Source: Dallia pectoralis (taxonomy: Eukaryota > Chordata > Actinopteri > Esociformes > Umbridae). Taken from it: a stretch of 64,000 bases of DNA. The notes under the pieces are model-generated. The model did not search any database and was not told where the DNA came from. It was given only the letters and a program-made list of their open reading frames with translations. Positions 52,086 to 64,000 of this stretch are shown in pieces (position 1 is the first letter of the stretch; the number at the start of each line of letters is the position of its first letter). A program made the translations under genes and the position numbers. The stretch is taken from positions 5,375,128 to 5,439,127 of the forward strand of contig CM055739.1 of NCBI GenBank assembly GCA_029465975.1, written 5' to 3'.

Positions 52086-53292
52086 TGAGGAAAAGGGGAG
52101 AGGCAGAGTAACATTCGGTGGCTCAGCAAGGACAAAGAAAGGATATTAGTTGAGGAAAGTACTGTAGTAAAAAGAGAGGTTGAGAGGAGGAGTTGGGATT
52201 CCAGGTTATAAGCGTAGAGTTTGAATAAATTAAGTTCTGTTGAGGTACCGAACGGCACATTGTCAATACAGACAGTCCGAGGCAGAACAAACTGAGTCTC
52301 ACCTCATTCTGTCCTCTATTGATGTCTGAATGAGACATCAATGAGTTTGTGTGAGGGCATGCGTGCGTCTACGCATATTACACACAGTGTTTACGGGCCT
52401 CAAAGCAAAGCAGCATCCTGAGAAATAAATAACAACAGACCAGCGTCTCAATAGTTCTGTTGTTCCAGAGTTTGGCGTGGGGCTCGTAAATGTGTCACGA
52501 CCACAAACTCAGGGAAATTTTTGCATGTCCGCTCGTTTGCATAATGCAAAAGTATTGCTCCGTTCACCGGTCACCGTTTGAAACGCACTGGCAGTGGATG
52601 CCCAAGGCGAGTTAGACGCGTTGACGCAGCCTTGTGGTAATGTAACTAGAACTGTAACTGTGAACGTGAGCAATGATAAATGTTTGGAGATGACAATAAA
52701 AATAGCCTGAATCTGAAGCAGCTGCATCAGTTGGACAACATTGAATGGCTCTCAAATCCATCGTCTCCACGTCTGCACACGTTTCTTTCTGATGACTATA
52801 CCCCCTAACCAATAACAATGACTATTTCAGTCGAGTGATGGGACGTCACACCTGTTTTGAGCACAACATCCTGGTTTCCTGTAATATGTCTGAACGCTGG
52901 CCGCTCTTTCCTCCATGCGACCTCTGGTCTGGCCATCTGGTCTGTATTTGAACCGGTTCCTCCATGTCAGTGGGTAATTACACAGCATCACATATCGTCA
53001 GATGTTTCTTGTTGTTCTGCGTGATGTTCACTCAAAATGAGGTCGTCGACCTCCTGGATCGGGCCTTCGCTCACCGGAGCCTGACCTCAGACACCGGTCC
53101 GTAGGTCCTGTCAAACCGCATTATTTCCCCTCACAGACACGGCTGTCTGGTTGCTGCAGTCTGCAACGGTTCCACAGTACCGGTCTGATCGTCCCTTTGC
53201 CACTTCCTCACCTCATTCAGGCGTGTGCTTCCTCTTCCAAGGACACTGCCACGTCACAGATCGGTTGGACCACTGGGTCGGCAGTCACCAGG
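52086..53292. other. Unique non-coding DNA
   Basis: Nothing recognised; ordinary composition. Confidence 0.4.
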
Positions 53293-53543
53293 TGGAGAAC
53301 CTCACACAACTGGAGAAAATAGGAGGAGAACCTCGCACAACTGGAGAAAATAGGAGGAGAACCTCACACAACTGGAGAAAATAGGAGGAGAACCTCACAC
53401 AACTGGAGAAAATAGGAGGAGAACCTCACACAACTGGAGAAAATAGGAGGAGAACCTCACACAACTGGAGAAAATAGGAGGAGAACCTCACACAACTGGA
53501 GAAAATAGGAGGAGAACCTCACACAACTGGAGAAAATAGGAGG
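53293..53543. repeat. 31-bp minisatellite, 8 copies
   Basis: The unit is 31 bp, containing GAGAACCTCACACAACTGGA then GAAAATAGGAG. Copies are almost identical; the second has CTCGCAC for CTCACAC. The last copy degenerates into GGTGCACCTCACACTCCC. Confidence 0.96.
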
Positions 53544-54720
<1,177 letters not shown>

Positions 54721-55470
54721 CAGTTAATAAGTTAACAGTGTGGTTCATTCTAAGGTTAGTAAGGACACTGTGTACACATTTGAATACGCAGCAGAACTCT
54801 GCCTCGTACCCTGCTGACCACAGGCCTTCATTATCAGATACGGTAGATGAGCAGGAATGAGTATCGGGGGGAGATTGTGAAGTGGTGCACAGGGGTCAGC
54901 GTTGGGTGAAGGAATGCCAGTGATTACCGTCCTCAACGGTTGCGGTCATGTTCAGGTTAGATGGGACCACAGTCACACTCGTTCACTTAACTCCAGACAT
55001 TGTCTTAATGAACCTTATTTTTCTCTTGTACAATTAAACATTTTCATGATATCTCTCTCGTGTCATAGGTCAAACTGCAGACGGCACAAAACAACACTCC
55101 ACTGATTTGCAACATCAGGTTACCCCTCAGAAGACCCAGGCTTGCTGTTGATTATCCTTCAGAACCCCAGGACCCAAGCCCAAGGAACCGCTCATGTCTT
55201 AAAGCCTTTCTGTGGAGTGCGAGCGAGGTGTGTTACAGGGACAACAGGGGGATAAACATAAACAGGGGCGTGGATTCAGGGAGGTCAAGTGGTGTCTGCT
55301 TTTTTCCATGTTCATTTGTGTTTTACAACCAAAAGTAAGACTGTCTGTGGAAACACTGTCTGACTTGGCCTTTAGTCATATGAATACTGCTTAACAAAAT
55401 CCACTTTGTTCTTATTCATATGAAGCTCAACAAAGTCTTACTTACATGGCTGAAACAGGCATGATAATAC
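54721..55470. other. Unique non-coding DNA
   Basis: Nothing recognised. Confidence 0.4.
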
Positions 55471-55575
55471 TGTATGTTAGGGTTAGGGTTAGGGTATGTT
55501 AGGGTTAGGGTATGTTAGGGTTAGGGTATGTTAGGGTTAGTGTATGTTAGGGTTAGGGTATGTTAGGGTTAGAGT
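55471..55575. repeat. Interstitial telomere-like repeat, 16-bp unit
   Basis: About six copies of TATGTTAGGGTTAGGG, that is two TTAGGG telomere repeats plus TATG; the first copy has three TTAGGG units. Point changes (GTTAGTG, GTTAGAG) increase to the right. It adjoins the large 14-bp array. Confidence 0.93.
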
Positions 55576-55604
55576 GGAAACTAGAGCATGGTAGATCTGT
55601 TAGA

Positions 55605-57511
55605 TGCACTGAACACTCTGCACTCTGCACTAAACACTCTGCACTAAACACTCTGCACTAAACACTCTGCACTAAACACTCTGCACTAAACACTCTGCAC
55701 TAAACACTCTGCACTAAACGCTCTGCACTAAACACTCTGCACTAAACACTCTGCACTAAACACTCTGCACTAAACACTCTGCACTAAACACTCTGCACTA
55801 AACACTCTGCACTAAACACTCTGCACTAAACACTCTGCACTAAATGCTCTGCACTAAACACTCTGCACTAAACACTCTGCACTAAACACTCTGCACTAAA
55901 CACTAAACACTCTGCACTAAACACTCTGCACTAAACACTCTGCATTAAACACTCTGCATTAAACACTCTGCACTAAACACTCTGCACTAAACACTCTGCA
56001 CTAAACACTCTGCACTAAACACTAAACACTCTGCACTAAACACTCTGCACTAAACACTCTGCACTAAACACTCTGCACTAAACACTCTGCACTAAACCCT
56101 CTGCACTAAACGCTTTGCATTAAACACTAAACACTCTGCACTAAACACTCTGCACTAAACACTCTGCACTAAACACTCTGCACTAAACGCTCTGCACTAA
56201 ACACTCTGCACTAAACACTCTGTGCTAAACGCTCTGCACTAAACACTCTGCATTAAACACTCTGCACTAAACACTCTGCACTAAACCCTCTGCACTAAAT
56301 GCTCTGCACTAAACCCTCTGCACTAAACGCTAAACACTCTGCATTAAACACTCTGCACTAAACCCTCTGCACTAAACTCTCTGCACTAAACCCTCTGCAC
56401 TAAACACTCTGCACCAAACACTAAACACTCTGCACTAAACACTCTGCACTAAACACTCTGCACTAAACACTCTGCATTAAACACTCTGCACTAAACACTC
56501 TGCACTAAACACTCTGCACTAAACACTCTGCACTAAACACTAAACACTCTGCACTAAACACTCTGCACTAAACACTCTGCACTAAACACTCTGCACTAAA
56601 CACTCTGCACTAAACACTCTGCACTAAACACTAAACACTCTGCACTAAACACTCTGCACTAAACACGCTGCATTAAACATTCTGCATTAAACACTCTGCA
56701 CTAAACACTCTGCACTAAACACTAAACACTCTGCACTAAACACTCTGCACTAAACACTCTGCACTAAACACTCTGCACTAAACACTCTGCACTAAACACT
56801 CTGCACTAAACGCTTTGCATTAAACACTTAACACTCTGCACTAAACACTCTGCACTAAACACTCTGCACTAAACGCTCTGCACTAAACACTCTGCACTAA
56901 ACACTCTGTGCTAAACACTCTGCACTAAACACTCTGTGCTAAACGCTCTGCACTAAACACTCTGCATTAAACACTCTGCACTAAACACTCTGCACTAAAC
57001 CCTCTGCACTAAATGCTCTGCACTAAACCCTCTGCACTAAACGCTAAACACTCTGCATTAAACACTCTGCATTAAACACTCTGCACTAAACCCTCTGCAC
57101 TAAACTCTCTGCACTAAACCCTCTGCACTAAACACTCTGCACTAAACACTAAACACTCTGCACTAAACCCTCTGCACTAAACGCTAAACACTCTGCATTA
57201 AACACTCTGCACTAAACCCTCTGCACTAAACTCTCTGCACTAAACCCTCTGCACTAAACACTCTGCACTAAACACTAAACACTCTGCACTAAACACTCTG
57301 CACTAAACGCTCTGCACTATACCCTCTGCACTAAACACTCTGCACTAAACACTCTGCACTAAACGCTCTGCACTAAACACTCTGCACTAAACACTAAACA
57401 CTTTGCACTAAACACTCTGCACTAAACACTCTGCACTAAGCACTCTGCACTAAGCACTCTGCACTAAACACTCTGCACTAAACACTCTGCACTAAACACT
57501 CTGCACTAAAA
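55605..57511. repeat. 14-bp satellite-like array, 1.9 kb, about 135 copies
   Basis: The unit is CACTCTGCACTAAA. Frequent 7-bp insertions (an extra ACTAAAC) and variants such as CGCTTTGCATTAAA, CTGTGCTAAA and AACCCTCTGC punctuate the array. The same succession of variants appears twice about 0.7 kb apart (near 56110-56430 and 56810-57150), showing that a block of roughly 50 units was duplicated, i.e. higher-order structure. Confidence 0.97.
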
Positions 57512-58845
57512 ACTCAGTAAGTTCAAAATGTAAAATTCAAAAGTTCAAATCATTGATACAGTCAGGTCACACACCCCAAAGGCCAACATTAATTGGTTGT
57601 TGTTCCAGTCTCACACATTCGAACGCACTTATTAATTTCAAAATGTGCCGTGTAAAAACTGTTTACTTTCCCTATTCACATTTGATGCCATTGAAATACT
57701 TCAAAAACAAACCAACTGTGGCCGCCCCTAGCCTGGACGCTGACCTTTTTGAGACTGACCTCAGTGGGGAGACTGTAACAAGGCAAGCAGGTGGTTCTTA
57801 TCTCTGAAACCCTGTTGCCACGGAGACACTCACGGCATTGTGCTCCAGCTGGCTCCCTAATTAACCAGCACGTGCAGGCAGAACAGGGACCATACTCAAC
57901 GGTGGAGCCCAACATGGACCGGCGACGCACCGTGTCTATCTGCCGTCCGTGGGGCCCGGCTGGAGCCTCTTAGCCAGGAGTTTAGGTCATCAGCATATAG
58001 GGTTACCGCAAACATCCTGGCATTCCACGCCGGCCCGAGGTCATGAAGGACATTGCGGTTCGCTACTGCGGCGATTGGTCTCTCTTGCGCGCCCTAATGG
58101 CAGACAGGCTGTCTATGCATCACGGTGACATGTGCTTCCTCTTTAGCAATTTGATAAGTGGAAAATGAGCGGTGGGAATTAAGATTAAGTTGGCCGATGG
58201 AGTTCTTGGTCGTGTAGGATCGCCAGCCCCAGTCGTTAGCGCAATTAATCTCGGGGGGAACTTGTCAGGTTATTAACGGGGTCCTTAAGTGATGCGACTC
58301 AAAGCCTGCCGTTGTCCGATTACGGAGGGACACCGTGTTTGCGGAGAAAACACGGTGGGTTCTCTCGCTAACGCGTGTCAAAGCCTGCTAAACATGAACG
58401 ATTTAAAGGTCTCAATCTCAATTTTCCTTCGTTCTCTTTGCTGCTCTCCTACCTCCTTCCCTCCCGCCTCCACCTCCCTCTTTCCCCCCGCTCCCTCTCT
58501 CCGGGCCCCGGGCAGTGGGTGGAAGGCGGTGACTGAGGCCATTCATGCCTGTCTAACACTGCTGTCCACTGTGTGGCCCAGACGTAGCTCTGAGGCCAGG
58601 AGTGCCGCACCGAGGCAGATGATTGGCCGGTGCCATTTGAACGGGGCGAATGATTGGCCGGTGCCATTTGAACGACGCAGAAGGCTGCGGAATCACCCGA
58701 AACCAGCTGGACTAGCAGATATATTGCGTGTATATTGACCCGTTTCTGGAATACGACCGTGGAACATTGCAATAGCGAGGCCACCTAATTCCCTCAACCT
58801 GGTCCCTACACATTATGGTGTAGGTACAGGTTTCTCTTTAAATTT
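57512..58845. promoter_or_regulatory. Unique DNA with candidate conserved blocks
   Basis: 57800-58290 is GC-balanced with clustered homeodomain-type cores (CCTAATTAACC, GCAATTAATC, GAATTAAGATTAAG) and reads like enhancer sequence. At 58619-58674 a 25-bp segment containing ATGATTGGCCGGTGCCATTT is directly duplicated at 31-bp spacing; each copy has an inverted CCAAT box. No gene recognised, and regulatory function is inference from composition. Confidence 0.2.
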
Positions 58846-59029
58846 GTGCTAACTGTGTTACCTGTGGTAACTGTGCTAACAGTGGTAACTATGGAATGTG
58901 TGGTAACGGTGGTAACTGTGCTGACTGTGTTAACAGTGGTAACTGTGCTACCTTTGGTAACAGTGGTAACTGTGGTAACAGTGGTAACTGTGCTACCTTT
59001 GGTAACAGTGGTTACTGTGGTAACAGTGC
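58846..59029. repeat. 9-bp GGTAACnGT repeat array
   Basis: About 20 copies of 9-bp units GGTAACTGT and GGTAACAGT, some as GCTAACAGT or GCTACCTTT. Because TAACTGT and ACAGTTA are reverse complements, neighbouring units can pair and the array is rich in small palindromes. Confidence 0.9.
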
Positions 59030-61020
59030 TATGCAAGATAATATGCACCTTGGATCCAAATGTTTGTTTAAATGTCTCGAAGCCATAATATCACTTCTCA
59101 GTACATACACATCTTCCACCCCCACAGCAGGATAACATTCCCTGTTTTATAGTGCAGTTACAAGGTTCTGGTCTGCGAGTGGGGCAATCATTTTCAACAG
59201 GTTGGCCAGGTGGCACCCTCCAAAGAATGTCAATATTTGCAGACGTTGAATCGATATCTCTCCCTGCCACTGGAGGGTTTTGCTGAAAAGACAGGAGGTA
59301 AATTATTATGAAGACAAACACAGAAAAGAAACAGTCATATTGGGGTTCCGGAATCGGATAAAACACCTCTTTCACAAACTCTCCTCGAGATAACCCAACG
59401 CGGCTGACTGAAACATCACATTTTCAAAAGCACAAAAAAACGGGCACTGCTTTTCTCGGGACATCTGTGCGTGGCGTTGAGTACTCCTGGGCCAGAGCGA
59501 GCAAAAACGTCTGTATTGTGTGTCTCTTGCACAAACCAATATAAATATAGTGTGGCAGGTGCCACAGCAACTGCTCTGCAACAGCTGGTTTGATTCACTT
59601 CGCCTGCAACCTGTTCTTGGCGGGCGCACTGCCAAAATTCAACTCCTTTTTGTGAAGCTATAAATCTTATAAACATCTATTTCTGGTTTTGTTTGTTGTG
59701 TTTTTCCATAGATCTTCAGGACAGGAAAAGGTACATATTTAAATATTATACGGTAGGCTAATGTTCCTTTATAAACGTTTGGTGTAACACCATAGAACAA
59801 TTATTTGGATGGAGGTTTACCATTTCAAGACAAATCTGTTTGACTTCCAGGTTTTTTGGTCCTCTTTAGGCTGGTATGATAAAAACAGTATTCCTCCTTT
59901 TCCGTAACGGAGAGCAGGGTGCAGCAGATCTACACCCTCTACAGCAGGTTCCCGTAACGCGCAGAAGACGTTCATGTTACAGTTATCGGAAGGAATCTAT
60001 GAGAAGCCGAGCCAAGCACAACTGCTCATCGTCAGAGAAAATGAACCTTGTCAAAGCGGACGACATTTTGGAGGCCTAATTTTCTCTTCATCTGGCCTCA
60101 CCTTTCAGGTCATTAAATCCGCAACGGTTACAATCTTCTGGTCTGAGATCAGAACTGTTAAACTTCTGGAACAATGGAGCTAGCAACCTTAACACCTCTG
60201 GGATATTTGTTATGGCTGTCCTGGTGTAGGTTCACCTCTTATGTTTTGTAACTGAAATACAATGGGCTGAAGTGTTACACCTCCTCCTGTCTACGATTGT
60301 TCGCTTTCAAATTCGAGTGTTAAAAATCCTCCATGTGTCTGTCAAACCGTAGACCTGAAACAGTGTCGTAGCACCTTAGGCATTTCGATAGGTTGGCATT
60401 CAGTGCCGGAAAAGAACTCGCTTCGAACTGGTTTCTGCATCCAGGTGTGGAATTCCACTTCAGGTATAGAGATGACCATGAGGTCAGTCTGTAGCGGATT
60501 TCCCAAAACTCACAGGTGTGTGAAATAACCTCAGAGGTTCTTATGATGGCGGAGAACTGGCTGGATTTCAAAGCTATTCCTTGATGCTCTTCGTAAACAC
60601 AAGATCCCCCATGGTAACGCATCCTCGTTCGTACGCGAGTGCCAACGCACACGCTTTCACACATAACTGGCGTTGGGGAAGTGTTTGATAAAACACTGAG
60701 ATTGACCTATTTTTGAGGATCACGTGACTGCGGCTACATTACTTCATTCAATTAAATATAAAGGTATGTTCCTTGTCTTTGTATGCCCAGCCTGGCAACA
60801 GCCCAATTATGCTCTTTGGAGATTAAGATGCTAGCAGAGTAAAACTAAGAGCCAGGGCAAAGTTCAATTACAGTGCAAATGGTATTTTTATAGTACTAAC
60901 ATAATATAGTTCCAGGGTGTGTGTGTGTTGTACAACTATCAGACCGATTTTATTTGAATGGATATCTGTAAACAAAATAAAATTAACATTATGTGCATAG
61001 TATAAGATAATATCTATATA
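59030..61020. other. Unique non-coding DNA
   Basis: No gene recognised. A (GT)n of about 12 bp lies at 60917-60930. Confidence 0.4.
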
Positions 61021-61200
61021 CAGTGGATATAAAAAGTCTACACACCCAGCCAGGTTTTTGTGACAGGAAAAAAGATAAATCATGTCAGAACTTTTTCCAC
61101 TTTTAATAAAAACATGAACAATTCAATTGAAAAACCAAGTGAAATCTCATTTTTTTCACATCACAAAAACCATTGGTATGTAGACTTTTTATATCCACTG
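61021..61200. mobile_element. 180-bp MITE with 26-bp terminal inverted repeats
   Basis: Begins CAGTGGATATAAAAAGTCTA followed by CACACC and ends GGTATGTAGACTTTTTATAT followed by CCACTG; the 26-bp ends are inverted copies with a single mismatch. The left flank ends TATATA, but the right flank begins AA, so a TA target duplication cannot be confirmed. The interior (TGTCAGAACTTTTTCCACTTT) matches my memory of a widespread fish DNA transposon, here shortened to a non-coding element. Confidence 0.85.
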
Positions 61201-61327
61201 AACCATACGAAAATATCTGCAGACCATACGGAAATATCTACATAGCATACGAAAATATCTACATAGCATATGAAAATATCTACATAGCATACAGATATCT
61301 GCATACCATCCGAAAAATATTTGCATA
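61201..61327. repeat. 21-bp minisatellite, about six copies
   Basis: Unit CATACGAAAATATCTACATA plus one base, starting directly at the MITE's right end. Outer copies (ATACGGAAATATCTAC, CATCCGAAAAATATTTGCAT) are more diverged than the middle ones. Confidence 0.85.
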
Positions 61328-62559
61328 CTTTTGTCATGACAACTAGCAATGTGAAATATCTGACTTGCTGTCCCCGAGCAAGGCATTTAACCCTAAATGC
61401 TACCACGTTGTTGCTGAAAAAGAATATACTATTAGATACCAAGTTTGATAATCCAGTTAGGAATTGCAAACACTGTTCATATTTTGTATATTTGAACAGG
61501 TCAGCAAAAATAAATCCCATCCCACTGAAGACAGACATCCATTTAAGAGGTCATTCAGAAACCCTCCACAGACCACAGAGCCAAATGGGGCCAAGGGAGC
61601 GTTTCTATTTGTGGTTACTTCATGATGTAAAGAGGCAGAAGTGTGTCTGCCAAACCAACTGGGAAGCAAAGCCACTTCCTTCTGCTCGGGCATGTTTCGT
61701 GTCAACTCAAAAGCAGTGGCAGCATTGTACAGCTGAGATTACACATCCCAGTGTCAGAGGGTCAACATGCTTGTGTGTCTTCAGACGCCAACACACAAAT
61801 GTTCAAAGAGGCAAACGCACGAGTGCCAGAATTCTCAGCACACTCACACAAACGTGTGTTTACACCGATACATGCAGACGTCCTGAGTTATCGGAGATCT
61901 CGCCCTAGTCTGCGCGTATGTGTGTGTGTGTGTGTGTGTGTGGGGGGCAACAGAAGTTGTAGAGGCGAAACACGCCTAGTTTGGCCGTAGGTACTGCCGT
62001 TGGACAACCTGGATCTCAGATATGCTGTCGACAGTGACTGTCAGCACTGTTCCCCCTTCAACAGGGGCCGGTGTGTGGGGTAGTTTGTTTCGCGCCCTGG
62101 CCTCTCTTCCAGCACTTCCTGGTTGGAGGATGAAGGAATGAGGAGGTTAGGAATGAGCATTGAGGTTAGTTGTCCTGTAGAAAGAGAACATTTGCCAGCC
62201 AGAAGGAAGTCTCAGGAACGGCTCCCTCACAGTTGATAAATAGGCTCAAATGAAAAAAGAAAATAATTATAAGTGCACTGTGTATCGCTGAGGTATACAT
62301 ACAAGATAACAGCACTAATTCCTCCGGGGCCATACATTACATTACATTTTGCAAACACATTCGACGAGAGCCAAAAGTTGATGTAGTTTTAGGTGATCAA
62401 ACAGGTTCTCACCAGGGTCATGTGAAGAGGTTCAGATTACATGTTTCCCTACATCTTGGACAGGGCCTTCCCTCCTGCACCTTTCTATTTACTTGACATT
62501 TCCCTCATCTGGTAATTTAAGCCAACGCTCACCATCTTTATTTAAAGCCATGGATTTGA
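61328..62559. other. Unique DNA with a SINE-like scrap and a GT run
   Basis: GCTGTCCCCGAGCAAGGCAT followed by TTAACCCTAAATGCTACC (61368-61405) resembles the body of a fish SINE (compare CCCTGAACAAGGCAnTTAACCC). A (GT)n occurs at about 61917-61941. A frame of about 190 codons at 61336-61908 has no family features and was not called. Confidence 0.4.
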
Positions 62560-63180
62560 AAAAGTAGATTCTATGTATGAATATACTTTATGTCTAACCA
62601 TGTGGAAAAGTTAGTACAACCCTTTATCTGACCTTAACTCCAGCCACAATCTTTAATACACATAACACAGTTAAACAAATTGAAATAAAAAACAAAAGCA
62701 ATATCCTGATGCAGAAAGGTAAGTACAACCCTACCTTTATCAACTTGGGAAAAAAATGCAGAAACTTAAACGAGAAGCACCAAAATAAGGTACATGGGTA
62801 ATTGGGAGTCTTCCATAAACATTACAAACTCAACCACCCACTATAATTCCATCCACGACCTGACCAAAAGATGCTGCTGGTTGTCCCTAGAAACCCCAGA
62901 GTAACATCAACAGGCCTCTCTTGCCACAGTCAATGTCAACGTGCATGAGTCTACTCTTCAAAGAGAAACGGGACTAACTTGGCCTGCTTGGAAGGTCAGG
63001 AAGGAAGAAGCCTCTGTCCCAAAAAAGCCATGACTAACATTCGCCAAATGTTTACCCAACACCTGAGTAAAGACCAAAAGAGAAGTTCATTGGACGCAAT
63101 GCCAAATGCTACGCTTGCATAAACAAAACACTGTCCTACAGAAATGCATTGGGGTGGTATAAAACGAGCCGTGCAGACAA
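62560..63180. mobile_element. Tc1-like transposon relic
   Basis: GAAAAGTTAGTACAACCCTT (62603) and a second AAGGTAAGTACAACCCTACC (62717) flank degraded sequence. A later stretch, GTGCATGAGTCTACTCTTCA followed by AAGAGAAACGGGACTAACTTGG, reads like part of a fish Tc1-type element (compare the ACTCTTCAnAGAnACTGnACAAC pattern). No transposase block is intact. The assignment is tentative. Confidence 0.45.
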
Positions 63181-64000
63181 GGAAGTGTAATGGAAAAAAT
63201 GGGAAGCGATGGGTGCAGTTTGTACTTTATTTGCATTTCACAAGACTTCGATATAATTTCATATCAGTTAACAAGCACACATGATCATCTCAGAGTAGAC
63301 GTTTCGAGACAAAATCATTTCTGCCAAAAATATTGGTTGTTGAAACATACATTTATAATACTAATAAACTTGAATATTTATTTCAACCATCATCATGCAT
63401 TTAAGTTCAAATATATTTCGATATTGCTGATTAGGCTTTGGTGGACCGAGATGAGAAAGGCATCAATAAAAGATTTTTAAAATGCAGCAATACTTTAAAA
63501 TGTCACAGTTTAGGCAATTGCAATAATCTAAACTAAATGAAAATGACACATTAAAATAAAACGGTGCGAAAGGCAGATCTTTTCTTGAGAGTCATTGAAA
63601 CATCTTCCAGTTGAAAACAAAATTAAAAGATACACAACTCGTGAAATTCCTTCAAAGTGCAAATGTCAAATCATGAGATTTTTTTTAATTAAAGAACACG
63701 TTTATAAAATACAATTAAATAAGGGAATTAAGAAAAATATAACCAAAAGACTACTTGGACAGAGCTCTAAATACTTACCCTTTCATTATTGTTATGTATA
63801 ATTTGATAAAAGTAACTAAAACCAGCTACAGCACAAGTCCCCGGTAAGGTGAATTAAATATACAATACTTGGGATTTCAGGCAGCGTGGATCACAACCTC
63901 AGGTCGGGGCCCAAACAAAGCCAGAGTAATTAATAACATTGTTAGCAGGGTTCATTTTTACTGTGCTGACTTTCTGAAATAGGAAGAGTCAGTGTTTTTT
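63181..64000. other. Unique AT-rich non-coding DNA
   Basis: No gene or repeat recognised; open frames are short and AT-driven. Confidence 0.4.

Noticed and set aside
55471..55575. True chromosome end
   Set aside because: Only about six units, with TATG interruptions and unique DNA on both sides, so it is interstitial.
61336..61908. 190-codon plus-strand frame
   Set aside because: No recognisable domain, contains a SINE-like scrap, and is within the length range expected by chance in 64 kb.

Overview
This is eukaryotic nuclear DNA, almost certainly from a ray-finned (teleost) fish. The evidence is a vertebrate Sprouty gene with an intron and an AU-rich 3' UTR, remains of Tc1-like and hAT transposons, a tRNA-derived SINE with a fish-type body, an L2-type LINE tail, and many (GT)n microsatellites. 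Several of these repeats resemble families I know from salmonids and pikes. That lineage guess comes from memory and was not checked by any search.

Only one protein-coding gene can be supported: a sprouty2-type gene on the + strand. It has a proposed promoter and non-coding exon 1 (about 32.5-32.8 kb), a 1.15 kb intron, one exon holding the whole 344-codon reading frame (34002-35036), and a 3' UTR ending near 35.8 kb at an ATTAAA signal. The product should be a feedback inhibitor of receptor tyrosine kinase/ERK signalling. Its Cys-rich domain and N-terminal tyrosine motif are well conserved, but its last residues lack the proline-rich tail expected of Sprouty2. The transcript as modelled carries two short upstream frames. 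The 3' UTR has two AU-rich nonamers and a Pumilio-type site 10 nt before a miR-27-type seed match. The rest of the window looks like the gene desert usually found around this locus. A few unique blocks look like possible regulatory elements, and four CTCF-like motifs occur, one of them about 1.4 kb upstream of exon 1.

Layout. 0-15 kb: unique DNA with a 30-bp minisatellite (2.7-3.3 kb), a solo LTR with matching 5-bp target duplications (6.07-6.45 kb), a Tc1-type terminal fragment (8.7 kb), an L2-type tail (10.5 kb) and a broken hAT transposase (11.3-12.1 kb). 15.9-20.5 kb: a 12 x 30-bp array, then four adjoining repeat tracts in 1.9 kb. 24.5-31.7 kb: (GT)n, a complete hAT MITE, Tc1 relics, a G-rich array and a SINE. 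32.5-35.8 kb: the sprouty2 gene. 36-64 kb: mostly tandem repeats (periods 42, 39, 27, 30, 31, 16, 14, 9 and 21 bp, polypurine and polypyrimidine tracts, and a telomere-like array beside a 1.9 kb 14-bp array), more Tc1-type relics and a foldback element.

Most long open frames here are artefacts of repeats whose period is a multiple of three. I found no undescribed multi-gene system. The observations most worth checking are the altered Sprouty2 C-terminus, the upstream frames, the minisatellite that appears to have grown from a piece of a dispersed repeat, and the unusual density of tandem arrays.
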